Of a DNA stretch of 64,000 bases, positions 1 through 11,805 are shown piece after piece. This stretch comes from Saccopteryx bilineata (taxonomy: Eukaryota > Chordata > Mammalia > Chiroptera > Emballonuridae). The translations under genes and the position numbers were made by a program. Below the pieces are notes generated by a model, which was not told the origin of the DNA, made no database searches, and saw nothing but the letters and a program-made list of their open reading frames with translations. The DNA lies in NCBI RefSeq assembly GCF_036850765.1, contig NC_089495.1, positions 206,882,347-206,946,346 on the forward strand, given 5' to 3'. Numbering within the stretch: position 1 is the stretch's first letter; each line of letters begins with the position of its first letter.

Positions 1-1366
1 AGGCTCCAGGGGGCTCCCCCTGCTCTCCTCTGGGGTGCCTGGAGAGACTGGGGCCCATGGGACTGGGTGGTAAAACAGCAACACAGAAAGAAAAACAAAC
101 GCAGGAAAATCTATTGAATATCCGTGTGTGGAGAACGTGGCACCCCGGGGGGTGGCCTTGTTGCGACCCAGTGGCATCATATTAGGATTCACCCTTCAGA
201 TTGTGTCGTACTCTTCAGCGAGCCCCGTGGGAGAAATTACAGTATCGATCGCGGTCCCTAAGATGTTTCCATGATGTACAAATTGCCGGGAGCTGTCGCA
301 GAGCCCCGGCGAGAAGAGCAAAGGAACCCGTGAGGGCCTGGCTTTTCTATCCGTCTGAACCGCCGCTTTATTGCCGTAAAACGGTCGCTGTAAGGATGAG
401 TGGCAAGAAAAAGGAAAAGGGGAAAAAAAAAAAAGATAAAAAGCATAAAAGCAGCCCTCCTGTTGCGCTCCTCAAAAGGAGAAGAAAGGAAACCTACGAG
501 CCACACAATTTCAGTTCCTCCTCCTAAGACGCTCTCTTCCCGGCCCCTCCGGTAGCCGGTAGCCGAGAGGAAGGCCTCTAGAAGGAACGACAAGTGTATG
601 CGGTCAGGGCAAGAGACCGAGGCCCAGTTGTGTCTGCATCCCCGCTGACCGCCAGCTTCCTCCCGCCTTCGGGAGCACACGTGGTCCAGGTTCCGTTTCC
701 GACAGGAGACCTTGGCCTCTCCGGCCCCTGGCCCAGGACCGCAGGACACCGGAGCCCTGTTCCGACCGCAGCATGTGGCCTGTGGGGCAGTCCCCGGCTC
801 GGCTCCGGGAGTTCAGAAGGGCGTTGTACCAGGCAGGGTGTCATCAGAGGAGAAGGACCCGCGTGGAGGCCGGGGCCCCACGGACACCGTGTCCCGTGGA
901 AAGGAGGGGGTCTGAAAAACCCAGAGCCTCCCAGGGCGGGGCTCCCAGGCTGGGAGGGGGCGGCAGAGCCTGTGAGCGGAGCTCCGAGAAGAGCGCTGTT
1001 CTGAGGGTCAGAGTGAAGCCTCGGCCGACCCTCCCAGCGGCCCGCAGCGGCACCAGGCCGTCTGTCCTGGGAAGAAGCGGTCTCCCTTCCCAGGATGAAA
1101 CGGAAAGGGGGCCCGAGGAGGAGCCAGCAGGGACGCTAAACCCCTCTCAGCCACTCCCGCGTGCCCCCTCGTCCCCTTGCCTAAGCCTGGGTGTCCCGTC
1201 TGTGGTGCGGAGGACGTAGCCACTTCCGACGGTCCTCTCTGCCCTCGCCCTCCGTGGCGTCCTCACGCACACGCCCCCCCAGTCGCCCGCCCAGCCCCGT
1301 GGGCTCTCACGGCGCGGCAGGGGTGACAGGCGGCCCTGCCCTGACTCTGCCCCCTCTCTCCCGCAG
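1..1366 (+). other. TGM3 intron (3' part)
   Basis: GC-rich intronic sequence before the TGM3 penultimate exon. ORFs on both strands are unrelated to transglutaminase and look like chance. No repeat family was recognised. Confidence 0.6.
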
Positions 1367-1500
1367 CTGCTGGACCAGGCCCAGGTGCGGAAGCCCGTGA
1401 ACGTGCAGATGCTCTTTGCCAACCCGCTGGATGAACCCGTGAAGAACTGCGTGCTGATGGTGGAGGGCAGCGGCCTGCTGCTGGGCAGCCTCAGGATCGA
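1367..1500 (+). CDS. TGM3: TGM3 penultimate coding exon
   Basis: 134 nt, phase 0 at the start and two bases of a split Asp codon (GA|T) at the end. It encodes a beta-barrel segment with [17 protein letters not shown], a stretch shared with TGM6 exon 12. The acceptor has a strong CT tract and the donor is GTGAGT. Confidence 0.92.
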
Positions 1501-2434
1501 GTGAGTCCCAGGCCGGCCGGAGGGGCCCCGGGGGGCGTGGTGGGAGGGGGGCTGAGGGGGCTCCTCCTGGAGCGAGGCCAGCGTGCTGTCGTGCTGTCGC
1601 CTCTGCCGGAGAATGCGCCCGGGGCCATGCTTGTTTGCATTGGTTTTGGAAGCTCACCAAACCTGAACTTTTGGGAAGTCTGAGTCACCAGAGCTGGCAG
1701 CTAGCTGGTCCTTGGGGCTTAACAGAGTTGGGAGCTCACCGGACCCTCACCACCCCCTCGCTGATGGGTCCTTGGGCTGGAGGGGCCCAGTGACCCGGGG
1801 CAGCAGCGATAGCAGGGGTCCCCAAACTACGACCCGCGGGCCGCATGCGGCCCCCTGAGGCCGTTTATCCGGCCCCCACCGCACTTCCAGAAGAGGCACC
1901 TCTTTCATTGGTGGTCATTGAGAGGAGCATAGTTCCCATTGAAATACTGGTCAGTTTGTTGATTTAAATTTACTTGTTCTTTATTTTAAATATTGTATTT
2001 GTTCCCGTTTTGGTTTTTTACTTTAAAATAAGATATGTGCAGTGTGCATAGGGATTTGTTCATAGTTTTTTTTATAGTCTGGCCCTCCAGACTTCACGGT
2101 CTGAGGGACAGTGAACTGGCCCCCTGTGTAAAAAGTTTGGGGACCCCTGAGCTAGAGGGAGCTGAAGCAGCCATGACCTTGTCTAGCCCCCCAGCAGAGC
2201 AGGACGGGAGGCCACCACCAAGGCCTCTCCAGCCTGCGGTCTGCAACTCTCACCCCCAACACTGATTCATGCCCTCCCCCCGCCAGTGTGCCTAACCTGC
2301 GCCCCAAGGAGCGGTCCCGGGTACGCTTTGAGATCATGCCCACGCGGAGCGGCACCAAGCAGCTGCTGGCTGACTTCTCCTGCAACAAGTTCCCCGCGAT
2401 CAAGGCCATGCTGTCGGTGGACGTGGCGGAGTGA
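1367..2434 (+). CDS. TGM3: TGM3, last two coding exons (3' end of gene only)
   Basis: This is the C-terminal part of a transglutaminase, the calcium-dependent enzyme that cross-links glutamine to lysine side chains; TGM3 acts in epidermis and hair follicle. Two exons are visible: 1367-1500 (acceptor CCGCAG, donor GTGAGT) and 2287-2434 (acceptor CGCCAG, stop TGA 2432-2434). Together they encode 93 residues of the two C-terminal beta-barrels, including KPVNVQMLFANPLDEPVKN and an end reading AMLSVDVAE. The penultimate exon is 134 nt in phase 0, exactly like exon 12 of TGM6 downstream. The paralogue call rests on recalled similarity to the TGM3 C-terminus and on the known TGM3-TGM6 tandem order. 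The 5' exons, including the catalytic core, lie outside the window. TGM5 or TGM7 would be alternatives but do not sit beside TGM6. Confidence 0.9.
1813..2149 (+). mobile_element. hAT-type MITE, family A (CAGGGGTCCCCAAACT ends)
   Basis: About 337 bp with inverted ends CAGGGGTCCCCAAACT and AGTTTGGGGACCCCTG and no coding capacity. It lies in the last TGM3 intron. Flanking octamers AGCGATAG and AGCTAGAG match at 6 of 8 positions. Confidence 0.85.
2287..2434 (+). CDS. TGM3: TGM3 terminal coding exon
   Basis: 148 nt. It starts with the T completing Asp, then VPNLRPKERSRVRFEI, and ends VDVAE followed by TGA. It is homologous to TGM6 exon 13 and has no tandem repeat at its acceptor, unlike TGM6. Confidence 0.92.
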
Positions 2435-2920
2435 AGGGCCCGGGCAGCCCCACACAGACTTGGGTACCACGGAGCAGGCAGGGCTTGGCCGGCCGTCCAG
2501 CCTGGGAGACAGACCCACTCCGTCCCCCCAAGGCTGCCTGGACGGGGAGCTCCAGCCTTCCAGCACGCCCCCTCCCCCCCCCCTCACTCCCAGGCTGGGC
2601 TGGCTCCACCCTGACCTGAGACTGATCACTTGGGCAGCTCTGCTCTCTGGCCGCCCCTCCCTGGGGCCGCTGGCTTTGTGAGCCTCACGGCCTCTGCTCA
2701 GACCTCTCCTCCACCAGTGCTGCAGGAGGGGCGGGGGGGAGGCGCCTGACCCCGCGACTCTCTGAGCAGATGCGGACGGTCTGGACTGTGGGCTGATCCC
2801 TAGCCTGCCGTCAGGACATTTCTGCTCCTCCCTTGGTCCGCTGTGGAGGGGAGGGGACGGTTGGCCCTATGTCATGACACTCACCTCCTTACACTCAAAA
2901 TAAATATTGAAGAGAGCACA
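2435..2920 (+). other. TGM3: TGM3 3' UTR
   Basis: GC-rich sequence after the stop, free of recognised transposons, running to just past the AATAAA signal at 2899-2904. A cleavage site 10-30 bases beyond the signal is inferred. Confidence 0.7.
2899..2904 (+). terminator. TGM3: Polyadenylation signal AATAAA of TGM3
   Basis: Canonical AATAAA 465 bases after the TGM3 stop, preceded by ACTC and followed by TATTG. It is the first canonical signal after the stop. Confidence 0.75.
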
Positions 2921-3704
2921 CCCACACAGCACTGACTCTGTAAGACCGCTGCTTCGCCGGAGGTGGGACGGGGGAGAGAGGGGGCTGGGGCCATGTCCTT
3001 CCTGAGGAGGGATGACCTTTGGAGGTGGGCACATAACCCGGCTCTGACAAACGGGGCATAAATAGGAAAGTTTTCTGAAAGGCTTTGGGGAAAAGATTCA
3101 AACCCGTCCCCCACACTCGCCAAAAAAAAATAAGAAATTGGAGGAAGAGAAGTCCTGCCCCCCCCTTTTTTCTTTCATTTTGAAGAGTGTCCGATCCTGA
3201 CCATGTCTGGAGCAATGGCAGTCACTGTGTCAACATGAGGGGAATACCAAATAGAACAAGGAAATGACTCAGAGCGCCAACGTTGACAATACATCTAATT
3301 AACCAGCTCTGGATCTGCCAATCTCTAGTTCTAGACCCACTATTAAGTGGCACAATGTATGTTCTTATGGTCTAAGACACTTTTCGTTGGGTACATGGAA
3401 ATTAAAGGCTTCCTGACTGACTCACCGACACCCCCACCACCACCGTGAAGGAGTCTGCCATGCGCCGGGCGCTGTCCCGGAGCCGGGCGTCCAGAAATGA
3501 GGCAGCCCCAGTTCCTGCCAGGGAGGAGCATGTGTCATTCAGAAGACACACAGAGCCGTGACCCACACCTTGTTCCTCCCTCTGCCTCCATTCAAAGCCC
3601 GTCCCTTCCACATCCTCGCTGTGTGAGCCTGATCAAGCTGTCGGGCCTCTCTCCCTAGTCGTCCTGTGTGATAAAAATCAGGATGATAAGAATAGAAGCT
3701 GTCT
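2921..3704. other. Intergenic, nothing recognised
   Basis: Unique-looking sequence after the TGM3 poly(A) signal. A MIR-like phrase occurs near 3600-3670, but nothing else could be supported. Confidence 0.4.
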
Positions 3705-3990
3705 CATGGGAATTTCATATGCCCCGTGTTTGGTAGATTCATTAACAAAAAAGCACGGGGGGGGGGGGGAGCTCATAGACCCCAGACAGCAGTGTGGTGA
3801 TTGGCGGGGGGGTGGGGGGAGATGAAGGAAGGGGTAAGGAGGACACATGGCGGGGCGATGAATGCAGACTGGACGTGGGGACAGTGGACACAGCACGGTG
3901 CACAGAGATGGGCTGTAGCATTGGGCGCCTGCCCCCTGGATGATCATGTGAACCGGGTGGGTTGGCTGAGGTTTTACCAGACCTGCATGG
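3705..3990 (+). mobile_element. L1 3'-end fragment
   Basis: Diverged copy of the L1 3' UTR type that contains a 'cagtgtggtgattg' phrase, a GA/GGGG stretch and a 'cacctg..cctggatgat' end. It matches the second copy at 6237-6490. An 11-G run occurs at about 3760-3770. Confidence 0.6.
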
Positions 3991-6236
3991 CAGTCTGAGC
4001 CCTCCCTTGCCCATTGAAAAAGGCCGTACCCAGCCCACCCCCCAATAAACCTCTTAGACTCCTACCTATACCTCAGTGACTGCTTCCTGGAAGATCCAAT
4101 GGACCCCTGATGCCAACCGTGTGGCACCACAGGGCAAGCCCTGACCACGCCCCCTCCCGTAAGCCCTCCCAGGCAATCCGGGAGGGGAGCCTGGGGGGGG
4201 GGGACACCCTCAGAGACCTTGGCTTCCCAGGCTGCCCCGATCCGCGGAGCCCACGTGACAACGGGCTGGATTCCTCCCATTTGCTGTTTTACTGAATCTG
4301 ATGGGTCCCCGCAGAATTGCGAACCCTCAGACTTCTGTGCGCTGAGCCCCCAGCTATTTGCTGATCACAGGTCAGGTGTTTCTGCCCCGCCCTGGTTCCC
4401 ACGGACGCTGCCTGCCGCTCGTGGGTTTCCGCTCCTGTGAGCTGCGATCCTCCTGTGTTCGCCCGGCAGTCTCTCCGATTTAGGGGGCTCCCCGCCCCCT
4501 TCATTCGGCTTTTCACTGGGCGTTAGGAGGGGGCGGCAGCCTCCAAGCTGCCCGCACGCTGGGAACCGAAGTCTTGCTCTCCGCCTCTCCGTCAGCGTTT
4601 CGTATCCCTTCCACACTCTTTTGAGGAAAGGGTGAAAACTCTCTCCATGTCAGAGGGCGGCTGGAGGCTGAGGGAGTGAACTGGGTCGCCGTGGAGAGTC
4701 GTTGGCACGTGGCAGCGTGGGCACCCAGGTCGACCGGCCCAGGTGCCCAGTCTCTATGTCACGCTTGCAGCCCAACCTACGCGAATTCTGCACAGGGAGC
4801 CGGTGGCCGGTGCCACCCCAGGTGTACAAAGAGCCGGGGAAGTCCGTGATGCGGAAACTCGGGGGCGTCTGTCTGCGCCGCGGTGCCCGGCCCTGCCGGG
4901 GAGTTCCCGGACGCCGCCTCCCGGCCCACTTTCCCGGAACGCTCGGTCCCCGGCCCTCTCATCTCTCCACTGAGGACGTGCCATCCGGCCGCCGGCCGCC
5001 GGGGAAACCGAGAGCTCCTCTTCCCAGAAGCAGCCGCTTCACCCATCCTGCCAACCAGTCCTCCTCCCGACCTGGGAGCCAGCTTCAACTGGCTGGGTCC
5101 AGCCCACGTGTCCCGGAGCTTGTCCGGGAGCAGGGGCTCCTCCCGCCATCTTGGCACGTGTCAGCCCCCCCACCCCTGCCAGCCACCTTCCAGGGCGGAC
5201 AGTACTGACCCACCCCGTCCCCAATGGAGGGTCGGGGAGGCCGAGAGCAGATTCCCTCGGTGTTCTGCTCTCATGATCCCTTTATAATAACCTACAGCAC
5301 TTTTCGCAGTCATTTGCTTATCTGCCCACAGCTGCCAATCTCCAGGGTGGAAACTGGTACAGGTGCATTCAGATGATTTCTTGATAGCACATTATAATAC
5401 ATAATATGTTCGGGAACATCGCACAGTTGAGGTGTTTGACTTCTCGCACGGCGTGACTTGTCATGTTATGCAAAGCCGCCGTACAGCTTCCTGAAGCCCG
5501 CGGGCCGCCGCGGGTGAGCCGCGTCTCCGATGATGTCCGCGGGTCGTCCCTGCGTCTCCCTCCAGCGTGCCCCGGAAGGTGTCACCGAGCGGGGTTTCCA
5601 TCCGCGACAAAATAAAATCCTGTGTGACTTAACGCGGTCCAACTTTATGGCTACTGTGTAGGAAATTAGCTTTTCCCACTTAGCAAATAAAAAATTCTAA
5701 ATAGAGACAGACACGTCGGTTAAGCTATTTCAAGCAAATTTATGCAGAGTATGAAAATTCCTTAAATACGGAGCTTATAAGAAAGCGGGGGTGGGGGTGA
5801 GGAGAGTCGCCCTTCTGTCCCCACCCTCTGGTGCTCTGTCCCCCAGGGGACACTCAAGGTGTCCGTTTGGAGGGTGTCTTCCCGGTGTCACCGGGCCCTG
5901 GAGGGATGAGAGTGAGGATCCTCGTCCAGTTCGGTCGGTCGTGGGAATTACAGGCTTTGGAAAATCACGGGGTGGCCAGTGTTTCGGACTGAAGACCCAG
6001 CTTTCCGGTTAAACCCGCAAGGCGTGGGCGGGCTGGGGGCGTCACTCGACAGAAAGACGTTAGTATTTCCGTGTATGACATTAGCAACGCCACTCGCCAG
6101 ATCCTGGAAGATGTGACCTTCGGGGTGACCAAACCATGAAACTCCAGGGCGGAGATTTCACTGAATCACTGGATAAACCAGCCCCTCCCGTGACCAGGTG
6201 GTCTGTGCTTTCCGGTAGAGGGGAGGTGGAGGGCGT
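3991..6236. other. Intergenic spacer, partly CpG-rich
   Basis: No gene or clear repeat was seen. The part at about 4700-5250 is GC- and CpG-rich and gives several overlapping ORFs on both strands, none resembling a known protein. The part at about 5280-5760 is AT-richer and unassigned. Confidence 0.4.
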
Positions 6237-6490
6237 GAGCAATAAAAAGAAAAATCTCATGGACACGGACAACAGCGTGGTGATGGGCGGGGAGAGGGGG
6301 AGAAGATGAAGGAGGGTCTAGGGAGGATAACTGGCCACGAACAAAAGCTTTACTTGGGGGGGGGGGGGGTAAGCACACCACACGGCATGCAGAGATGTGT
6401 TGTAGAATCGGGCACCTGAAACCTGGATGATTATATCAACCAGGGTCATGCCAATCAATTCAATTAAAAAAAAAAACACCACAGGATAAA
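6237..6490 (+). mobile_element. L1 3'-end fragment
   Basis: Contains 'aatctcatggacac' and 'cagcgtggtgatgg', and ends 'acctgaaacctggatgatt' plus an A-rich tail. It is the same L1 3' type as 3705-3990, less diverged. Confidence 0.65.
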
Positions 6491-6926
6491 AAATAATAAA
6501 AGTAAAATGAGGAATCAAATAAATACAAGCTATGAATTCAAGTACTGATTAGTACAGTGATAACTCAGCGTCTGGATGGGGTGTGGGGGGAGGGGCAGGT
6601 AGGGCCAGCCCTCTGGTCGGTGACATCGGGGTAGAAACCCAACCTGAACTACAAGGACCAGCGGAGCCACGTGACTGTCTAAAGGCCTGAGCTCCAGAAA
6701 CACGTGGTGATGTCCCGCGGTGGGAGGTCTGGGGGGCGGGGCCAGGGGCGGGGCACGCAGAACGGAAGCAAATAGTCCCTAGTGGAGCAGGGACTGTAAG
6801 AGGATTCAAAACAAAGACAGAGGGCTGAGGGGAGGGGGACCCACCTCCAATCGGGCCTTGTGGGCTCCTGGAAGGACGTTGGCTTCTATTCTGCATGAGA
6901 TGGGGAGTCCGGGGTGAGGAAGGCAG

Positions 6927-7252
6927 GGAATCAGGGAGGCAGTCAGACAGACTCCCGCATGTGCCTGACTGGGATCCACTGGCACGCCCACCAGGGGGTG
7001 ATGCTCTGCTCATCTGGGGCGTTGCTCTGTTGCATCCAGAGCCATTCTAGCACCTGAAGTAGAGGCCACAGAGCCATCCTCAGCGCCTGGGCCAACTTTG
7101 CTCCAATGGAGCCTCGGCTGCGGGAGGGGAAGAGAGAGAGACAGAGAGGAAGGAGAGGGGGAGGGGTGGAGAAGCAGATGGGCGCTTCTCCTGTGTGCCC
7201 TGGCCGGGAATCGAACCCAGAATTCCTGCACGCCAGCCGACGCTCTATCACT
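6927..7252 (-). mobile_element. tRNA-derived SINE, long (about 330 bp) lineage
   Basis: Reverse-complement copy of the long SINE lineage: B-box complement GGGAATCGAACCC near 7207 and the CTCC/GGAG-rich body. The A-box end is degraded at about 7240. Confidence 0.85.
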
Positions 7253-7269
7253 TGACTTCTATTTTAAAA

Positions 7270-7531
7270 GAAACCCTCTGCATGGAACCTGGTGCAGCTG
7301 CTACGAACAACGGTATGGAGAAGCTTCCTGAGAAATAACTAAATAATGCAGGACTACCATATGATCCAGCAATTCCAGTTCTAGGTATTTTTCCAAAGAA
7401 AATGAAAAACACCAACTAGAAAAGACACCTGCACCCCTATGTTCACTGGCAGCACGACTTACAATAGCCATGATCTGGAAACAATCTAAGTGTCTATCGC
7501 TGGGTAAACGGATAAAGAAACTGTGGGGGAT

Positions 7532-7565
<34 letters not shown>

Positions 7566-7795
7566 CTGTATCTATGGCCTTGTTTTTCTTTACTTTTTAA
7601 TTATTTATTTTTTTATTGTACATATGAGAGAGACCATAGGAAAATCTGACTGTCCTATGTCCAGAGCTCTGTCTGACTTATTTCACTTAGCATAATGCCC
7701 TTGAGGTCCATCCACGGTGTCTCAAATGGCAAGATTTCATTCTTTTTTATGGCCAAATACTATTCCATGTGTATATATATATAATGGTGGTGGGG
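7270..7795. mobile_element. L1 3' UTR fragments in both orientations, with (TG)n
   Basis: About 7270-7530 reads in sense orientation ('atatgatccagcaattcc', then 'acaatagccatgatctgg'), followed by (TG)n at about 7531-7562. About 7590-7795 reads as antisense L1 ('ttatttcacttagcataatg', 'tatggccaaatactattcc'). Confidence 0.65.
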
Positions 7796-8090
7796 AGTAG
7801 GAAAGATGGGTGAAAGGGTCTAAAAGGTAAAAAAATAAAGAAAAGAAAAAATAAAGAAAGAATCCTCTGGTTCTGGCTGGGGGTCCAGTAAGGAGTCTAC
7901 GGTAACCACCCAGTAAGAGGGGCCGGTGACTCGGATCAGGGGGTTGGGGGAGACCTGGTGGAGAAGGTGGAACCCAGCAGACAGCCTGAGAGACAGGAGG
8001 TGGGTTGTGATAAAAAGGAGTCCTCCAGTGGTCACGACACCTGTTAGCCAGAGCAGTTTGGTGATTCCACGTCTCAGGAGTACAGCTCTT

Positions 8091-8476
8091 TTTTTTTTTT
8101 TTTGTATTTTTTCCTAAGTGAGAAGGGGGTGGGAAGGCAGGCAGACAGACTCCTGCATGTGCCAGACCGTGATCCACCTGGCATGCCCACCAGGGAGCAA
8201 TGCTCTGCCCATCTGGGGCATTGCTCTGTTGCAACTGGAGCCATTCTAGCGCCTGAGGCAGAGGTCATAGAGCCGTCCTCAGCGCTCAGCGCCCAGGTCA
8301 ACTTTGCTCCAGTGGAGCCTTGGCTGCAGGATGGGAAGAGAGAGACAGAGAGAAAGGAGAGGGGGAAGGGTGGAGAAGCAGATGGGCGCCTCTCCTGTGT
8401 GCCCTGGCTGGGAATCAAACCCGGGACTTCCACACACCAGACCAACATTCTACCACTGAGCCAACCGGCCAAGGCC
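8091..8476 (-). mobile_element. Long-lineage SINE with perfect target duplication
   Basis: Full-length, starting with a poly(T) run. It is flanked by AGGAGTACAGCTCTTTT at 8076-8092 and 8477-8493. The B-box and A-box complements are intact near 8410-8470. Confidence 0.93.
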
Positions 8477-8890
8477 AGGAGTACAGCTCTTTTGTTCTTC
8501 CCCCTTCCAGGTGAGCTCTGGGGGCTGGAAAGTGGGAGCTCTTTATCTGTGTACCCCTCCAGGTTCACGCTGCCCCCACCACCACCGGTCTGGGTCTGAG
8601 CCCCTAACTACTGTGCTGGGACCCTGGCCTGAGCCCAAGGAAACATCTTCTGCGGGCGGTCGAGGCCCCAGGTTCTCAGAGCTCCGCACCAGTCCTGTGG
8701 AGAAGAAGTGGGTTTCAGGATGAGAAGCCGGCTGGAGGTCCAGCTGGGAGGCTGGAGCGATCGGGGAGGACTTCTCCGATGAGCTGGCCTTGGAGGATGT
8801 TAAGACTCCCTCACGTCAGGCTATGGGCCCTGGACCCTGGCTGGGGGAGACGTGAGAAGGGAAGATATGTTGTTACTAAGCTTGAAGGAG

Positions 8891-9207
8891 CCTGACCAGG
8901 CGGTGGCGCAGTGGATGGAGCGTTGGACTGGGATGCAGAGGACCCACATTCAAGACCCCGAGGTCACCAGCTTGAGCGCGGGCTCATCTGGTTTGAGCAA
9001 AGCTCACCGGCTTGAGCCCAAGGTCACTGGCTCGAGCAAGGGGTTATTCCGTCTGCTATAGCCCCCGCCCCCAACCCCAGTCAAGGCACGTATGAGAAAT
9101 CAATCAATGAACAACTAAGGAGCCGCAACAAAGAATTGATGCTTCTCATCTCTCTCCCTTCCTGTCTGTCTGTTTCTATCTGCTCCTCTCTCTGACTCTC
9201 AAACAAA
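8891..9207 (+). mobile_element. tRNA-derived SINE, CCTGACCAGGCGGTGG lineage
   Basis: Starts CCTGACCAGGCGGTGGCGCA and has the diagnostic middle 'catctggtttgagcaaagc' and 3' part 'gatgcttctcatctctc'. The A-tail is short and interrupted. Confidence 0.88.
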
Positions 9208-9837
9208 ACCTGAGGGAAGTGAGGCTGGCGGACTGGAGCTGGGAAAAGCCGGACGCTGGCCAGCCAGGGTTCATTTCAATGTGGCCGATGGTATTTTTCC
9301 AAAAACGGCCGCAGTAATAGTTCTGATTCCGCATGCCTTTCCAGACTCAATCACTAGTTGGAACCTAATGTCCTCCTTTCTCAAAGGGCGGCCGTCCGAG
9401 ACCGCCTTGACGGACGGGACACCGCGTGCAGGGGAAGTGAGGCCGTGTGACTTCTGACCAATCGTAAGTGACAGCATGGCTCCTGCCTGGCTCGCTTTCC
9501 TTGTAGGACCCTCGTCTCGGCCCCACCCTCCCTGTGGAGAGAAAGCCCGGGCCACCTGGACAGGTCTCGTGTAGACGTGCCAGCCGGAAGCCCAGCTCAG
9601 TTTCCTGCCACCGACCCCAATCAACCGCCAGCCACCCCTGTGAGCAAACGGGCTTCCGGCGGCTTCAGCCCCAGACGCTGAGTGAGATAGAGGCTTCCGC
9701 GGAGGCCCCAGGCATCCCGGAGCAGAGACGAGCCGTCCCACCGGGCCCTGCCTCAGACCCGCACTTGCAGGCACTGCAGACGGGGTACCCCACGCCACAC
9801 AGAGCGGGGGCGGTTTGTTCACAAAACAGCCGTGATG

Positions 9838-10231
9838 GCCCTGGCCGGTTGGCTCAGCGGTAGAGCGTCGGCCTGGCGTGCGGGGGACCCGGGTTCGACT
9901 CCCAGCCAGGGCACACAGGAGAAGCGCCCATCTGCTTCTCCACCCCCTCCCCCTCTCCTTCCTTTCTGTCTCTCTCTTCCCCTCCCGCAGCCGCAGCCGA
10001 GGCTCCATTGGAGCAAAGATGGCCCGGGCGCTGGGGATGGCTGCTTGGCCTCTGTCCCAGGAGCTAGAGTGGCTCTGGTCGTGGCGGAGCATCGCCCCCT
10101 GGTGGGCAGAGCGTCGCCCCTGGTGGGCGTGCCGGGTGGATCCCGGTCGGGCGCATGCGGGAGTCTGTCTGACTGTCTCTCCCCGTTTCCAGCTTCAGAA
10201 AAATACAAAAAAAAACAAAAACAACAACAAA
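9838..10231 (+). mobile_element. Long-lineage SINE, full length
   Basis: Starts GCCCTGGCCGGTTGGCTCAG and ends in an A-rich tail. The target duplication AAAACAGCCGTGAT is perfect at 9823-9836 and 10232-10245. Confidence 0.93.
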
Positions 10232-10245
10232 AAAACAGCCGTGAT

Positions 10246-11043
10246 CGGGACCAGCGCCCACGCAAGCAACGTCAGCTGGTGAATCAATTCCTCAGCATCG
10301 TTCATTTCTCCCTGGCATCTCCAGGGTGACCAGTGTCTAAGGAGGCCTTCTACACGGGCATGAAAGCCAATTACAGCCTCTCGTGGAAGTCCTAGTTTAT
10401 GCCGGCTCTGCCCCCCCCCCCCCCCCCCCGTTGTGCTCAGCGGGCGCCTGAGCCTTGGGCGCGCAGACGTCCACGCCCAGGGCAGGGACCGGCCTCGTGA
10501 TTCTCTTTAATAGCGTTTTCCCCTCGTGACGCTCTCTCACCGTCAACGAGGCACCTGCTCCTCCTGAAGGAAGAGCACCGGGAGACTCCAGGTGACTCTG
10601 GGGAAAGGAATGTGACCCGAGGCACGGGGTTATCCGCCCGCCTGTGACCTCTGGGCCGGCCCCATCCCAAAACTCAAGCCTCTTTAACCATCCATGCAGC
10701 CGCCTGTGCAACTGCTGGGTCCTTCACAACCGCCTTGAACACCTCCCACCGGGCGTCAGGCTCGGCTCTGCGCAGGCAGAACGCGGGGACCCACGGGCTC
10801 GTGGAGTTGACGCAGTTACTGCGAGCCAGACAGAAGCCGGTAAGCAAATAAAATACCAGCAGGTGGTGACAAGTGCCGTGAGAAGACGCTGGTGTCCTCC
10901 CCCCACCTCCCCGCACCGGGAATAAATAGTAAGCTGCCTTTCCCTGCGGCTGGGGGAGGCCTCTCTGAGGACGGTCTCCTCTTCCCAGTGAGACCAGAAG
11001 GAGCCAAGCCTACAGACCTGTGTCTGCAAACAACAGGAACCGC
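10246..11043. other. Intergenic, poly(C) tract
   Basis: No gene seen. An 18-20 base C run lies at about 10411-10430. The remainder is unassigned GC-rich sequence. Confidence 0.4.
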
Positions 11044-11260
11044 CTGACCTGTGGTGGCGCAGTGGATAAAGCGTCGACCTGGAAATGCTGAGGTTGCCGG
11101 TTCGAAACCCTGGGCTTGCCTGGTCAAGACACATATGGGAGTTGATGCTTCCAGCTCCTCCCCCCTTCTCTCTCTCTGTCTCTCCTCTCTGTCTCTCCCT
11201 CTCCTCTCTAAAATGAATAATAATTTAAAAAATTTCGAGGAAAAAAAAAAAACGGGAACC
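11044..11260 (+). mobile_element. tRNA-derived SINE, CCTGACCTGTGGTGG lineage
   Basis: Short lineage (about 190 bp plus A-tail) with 'ggttcgaaaccctggg' (B-box) and 'catatgggagttgatgctt'. The flanks AGGAACCG and GGGAACCG are a probable target duplication. Confidence 0.88.
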
Positions 11261-11619
11261 GATTCTGGCTGGAACAAGGAGAGGAAGTTTTCTTGTTCAA
11301 GCGCTGATTCCCCCACACACACACACACACACATGTGCTGCCTCGGGATCACAAGGCGCACGCCCTCCGGGGGCAGCCAGCTGCATCCGGGCAGTCCACA
11401 GGACACCCTCGGTAAATTCTGTCAGCCTGGGAGCCCGGGCGTAGAGGAGCAAACCCCAAATCCGCTCCCTTCTCTTACTCCTCCTCTCTGAGCCCCAACT
11501 TCTCACCTGCAAAGCTAAGTATGATGATGAATGTCACGTCGCCCGACAATGCCCAGACGCAGAACCCAGATACATCATAATATTCCGTGCGCCAGATCGC
11601 CCGGGCCTCCTGGTTCTGC

Positions 11620-11805
11620 CTCTCAGCCCACCGTGTGCCTGGGCGAGTTATCTCCACTCTCTGTGCCTCTGTTCCTTCATTTGTGCAGATAAATAATAAC
11701 CGTGCCCGCCTTAGAGAGTCGGGACGATCGTCGAGCTCATCACGTTGAGCGCCCGTCGGAGAGAGCCGGTGTTCGGTGAAGGTCAGCTTTAATTACTATT
11801 GCCAG
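11620..11805 (+). mobile_element. MIR fragment
   Basis: Core phrases of MIR: 'cctgggcgagttatctcc', 'tgtgcctctgttccttcat', and a degenerate 'tagagagtcgggacgatc' tail. A (CA)n run lies just before it, at about 11316-11332. Confidence 0.55.

Noticed and set aside
201..749. Coding region on either strand at the left edge
   Set aside because: Lys-rich frame from an A-rich stretch; inside a TGM3 intron and without recognised homology.
9838..9911. tRNA genes at SINE heads (here and at the other SINEs)
   Set aside because: A- and B-box sequences are present but the cloverleaf is not, and each is followed by a SINE body and A-tail with target duplications.
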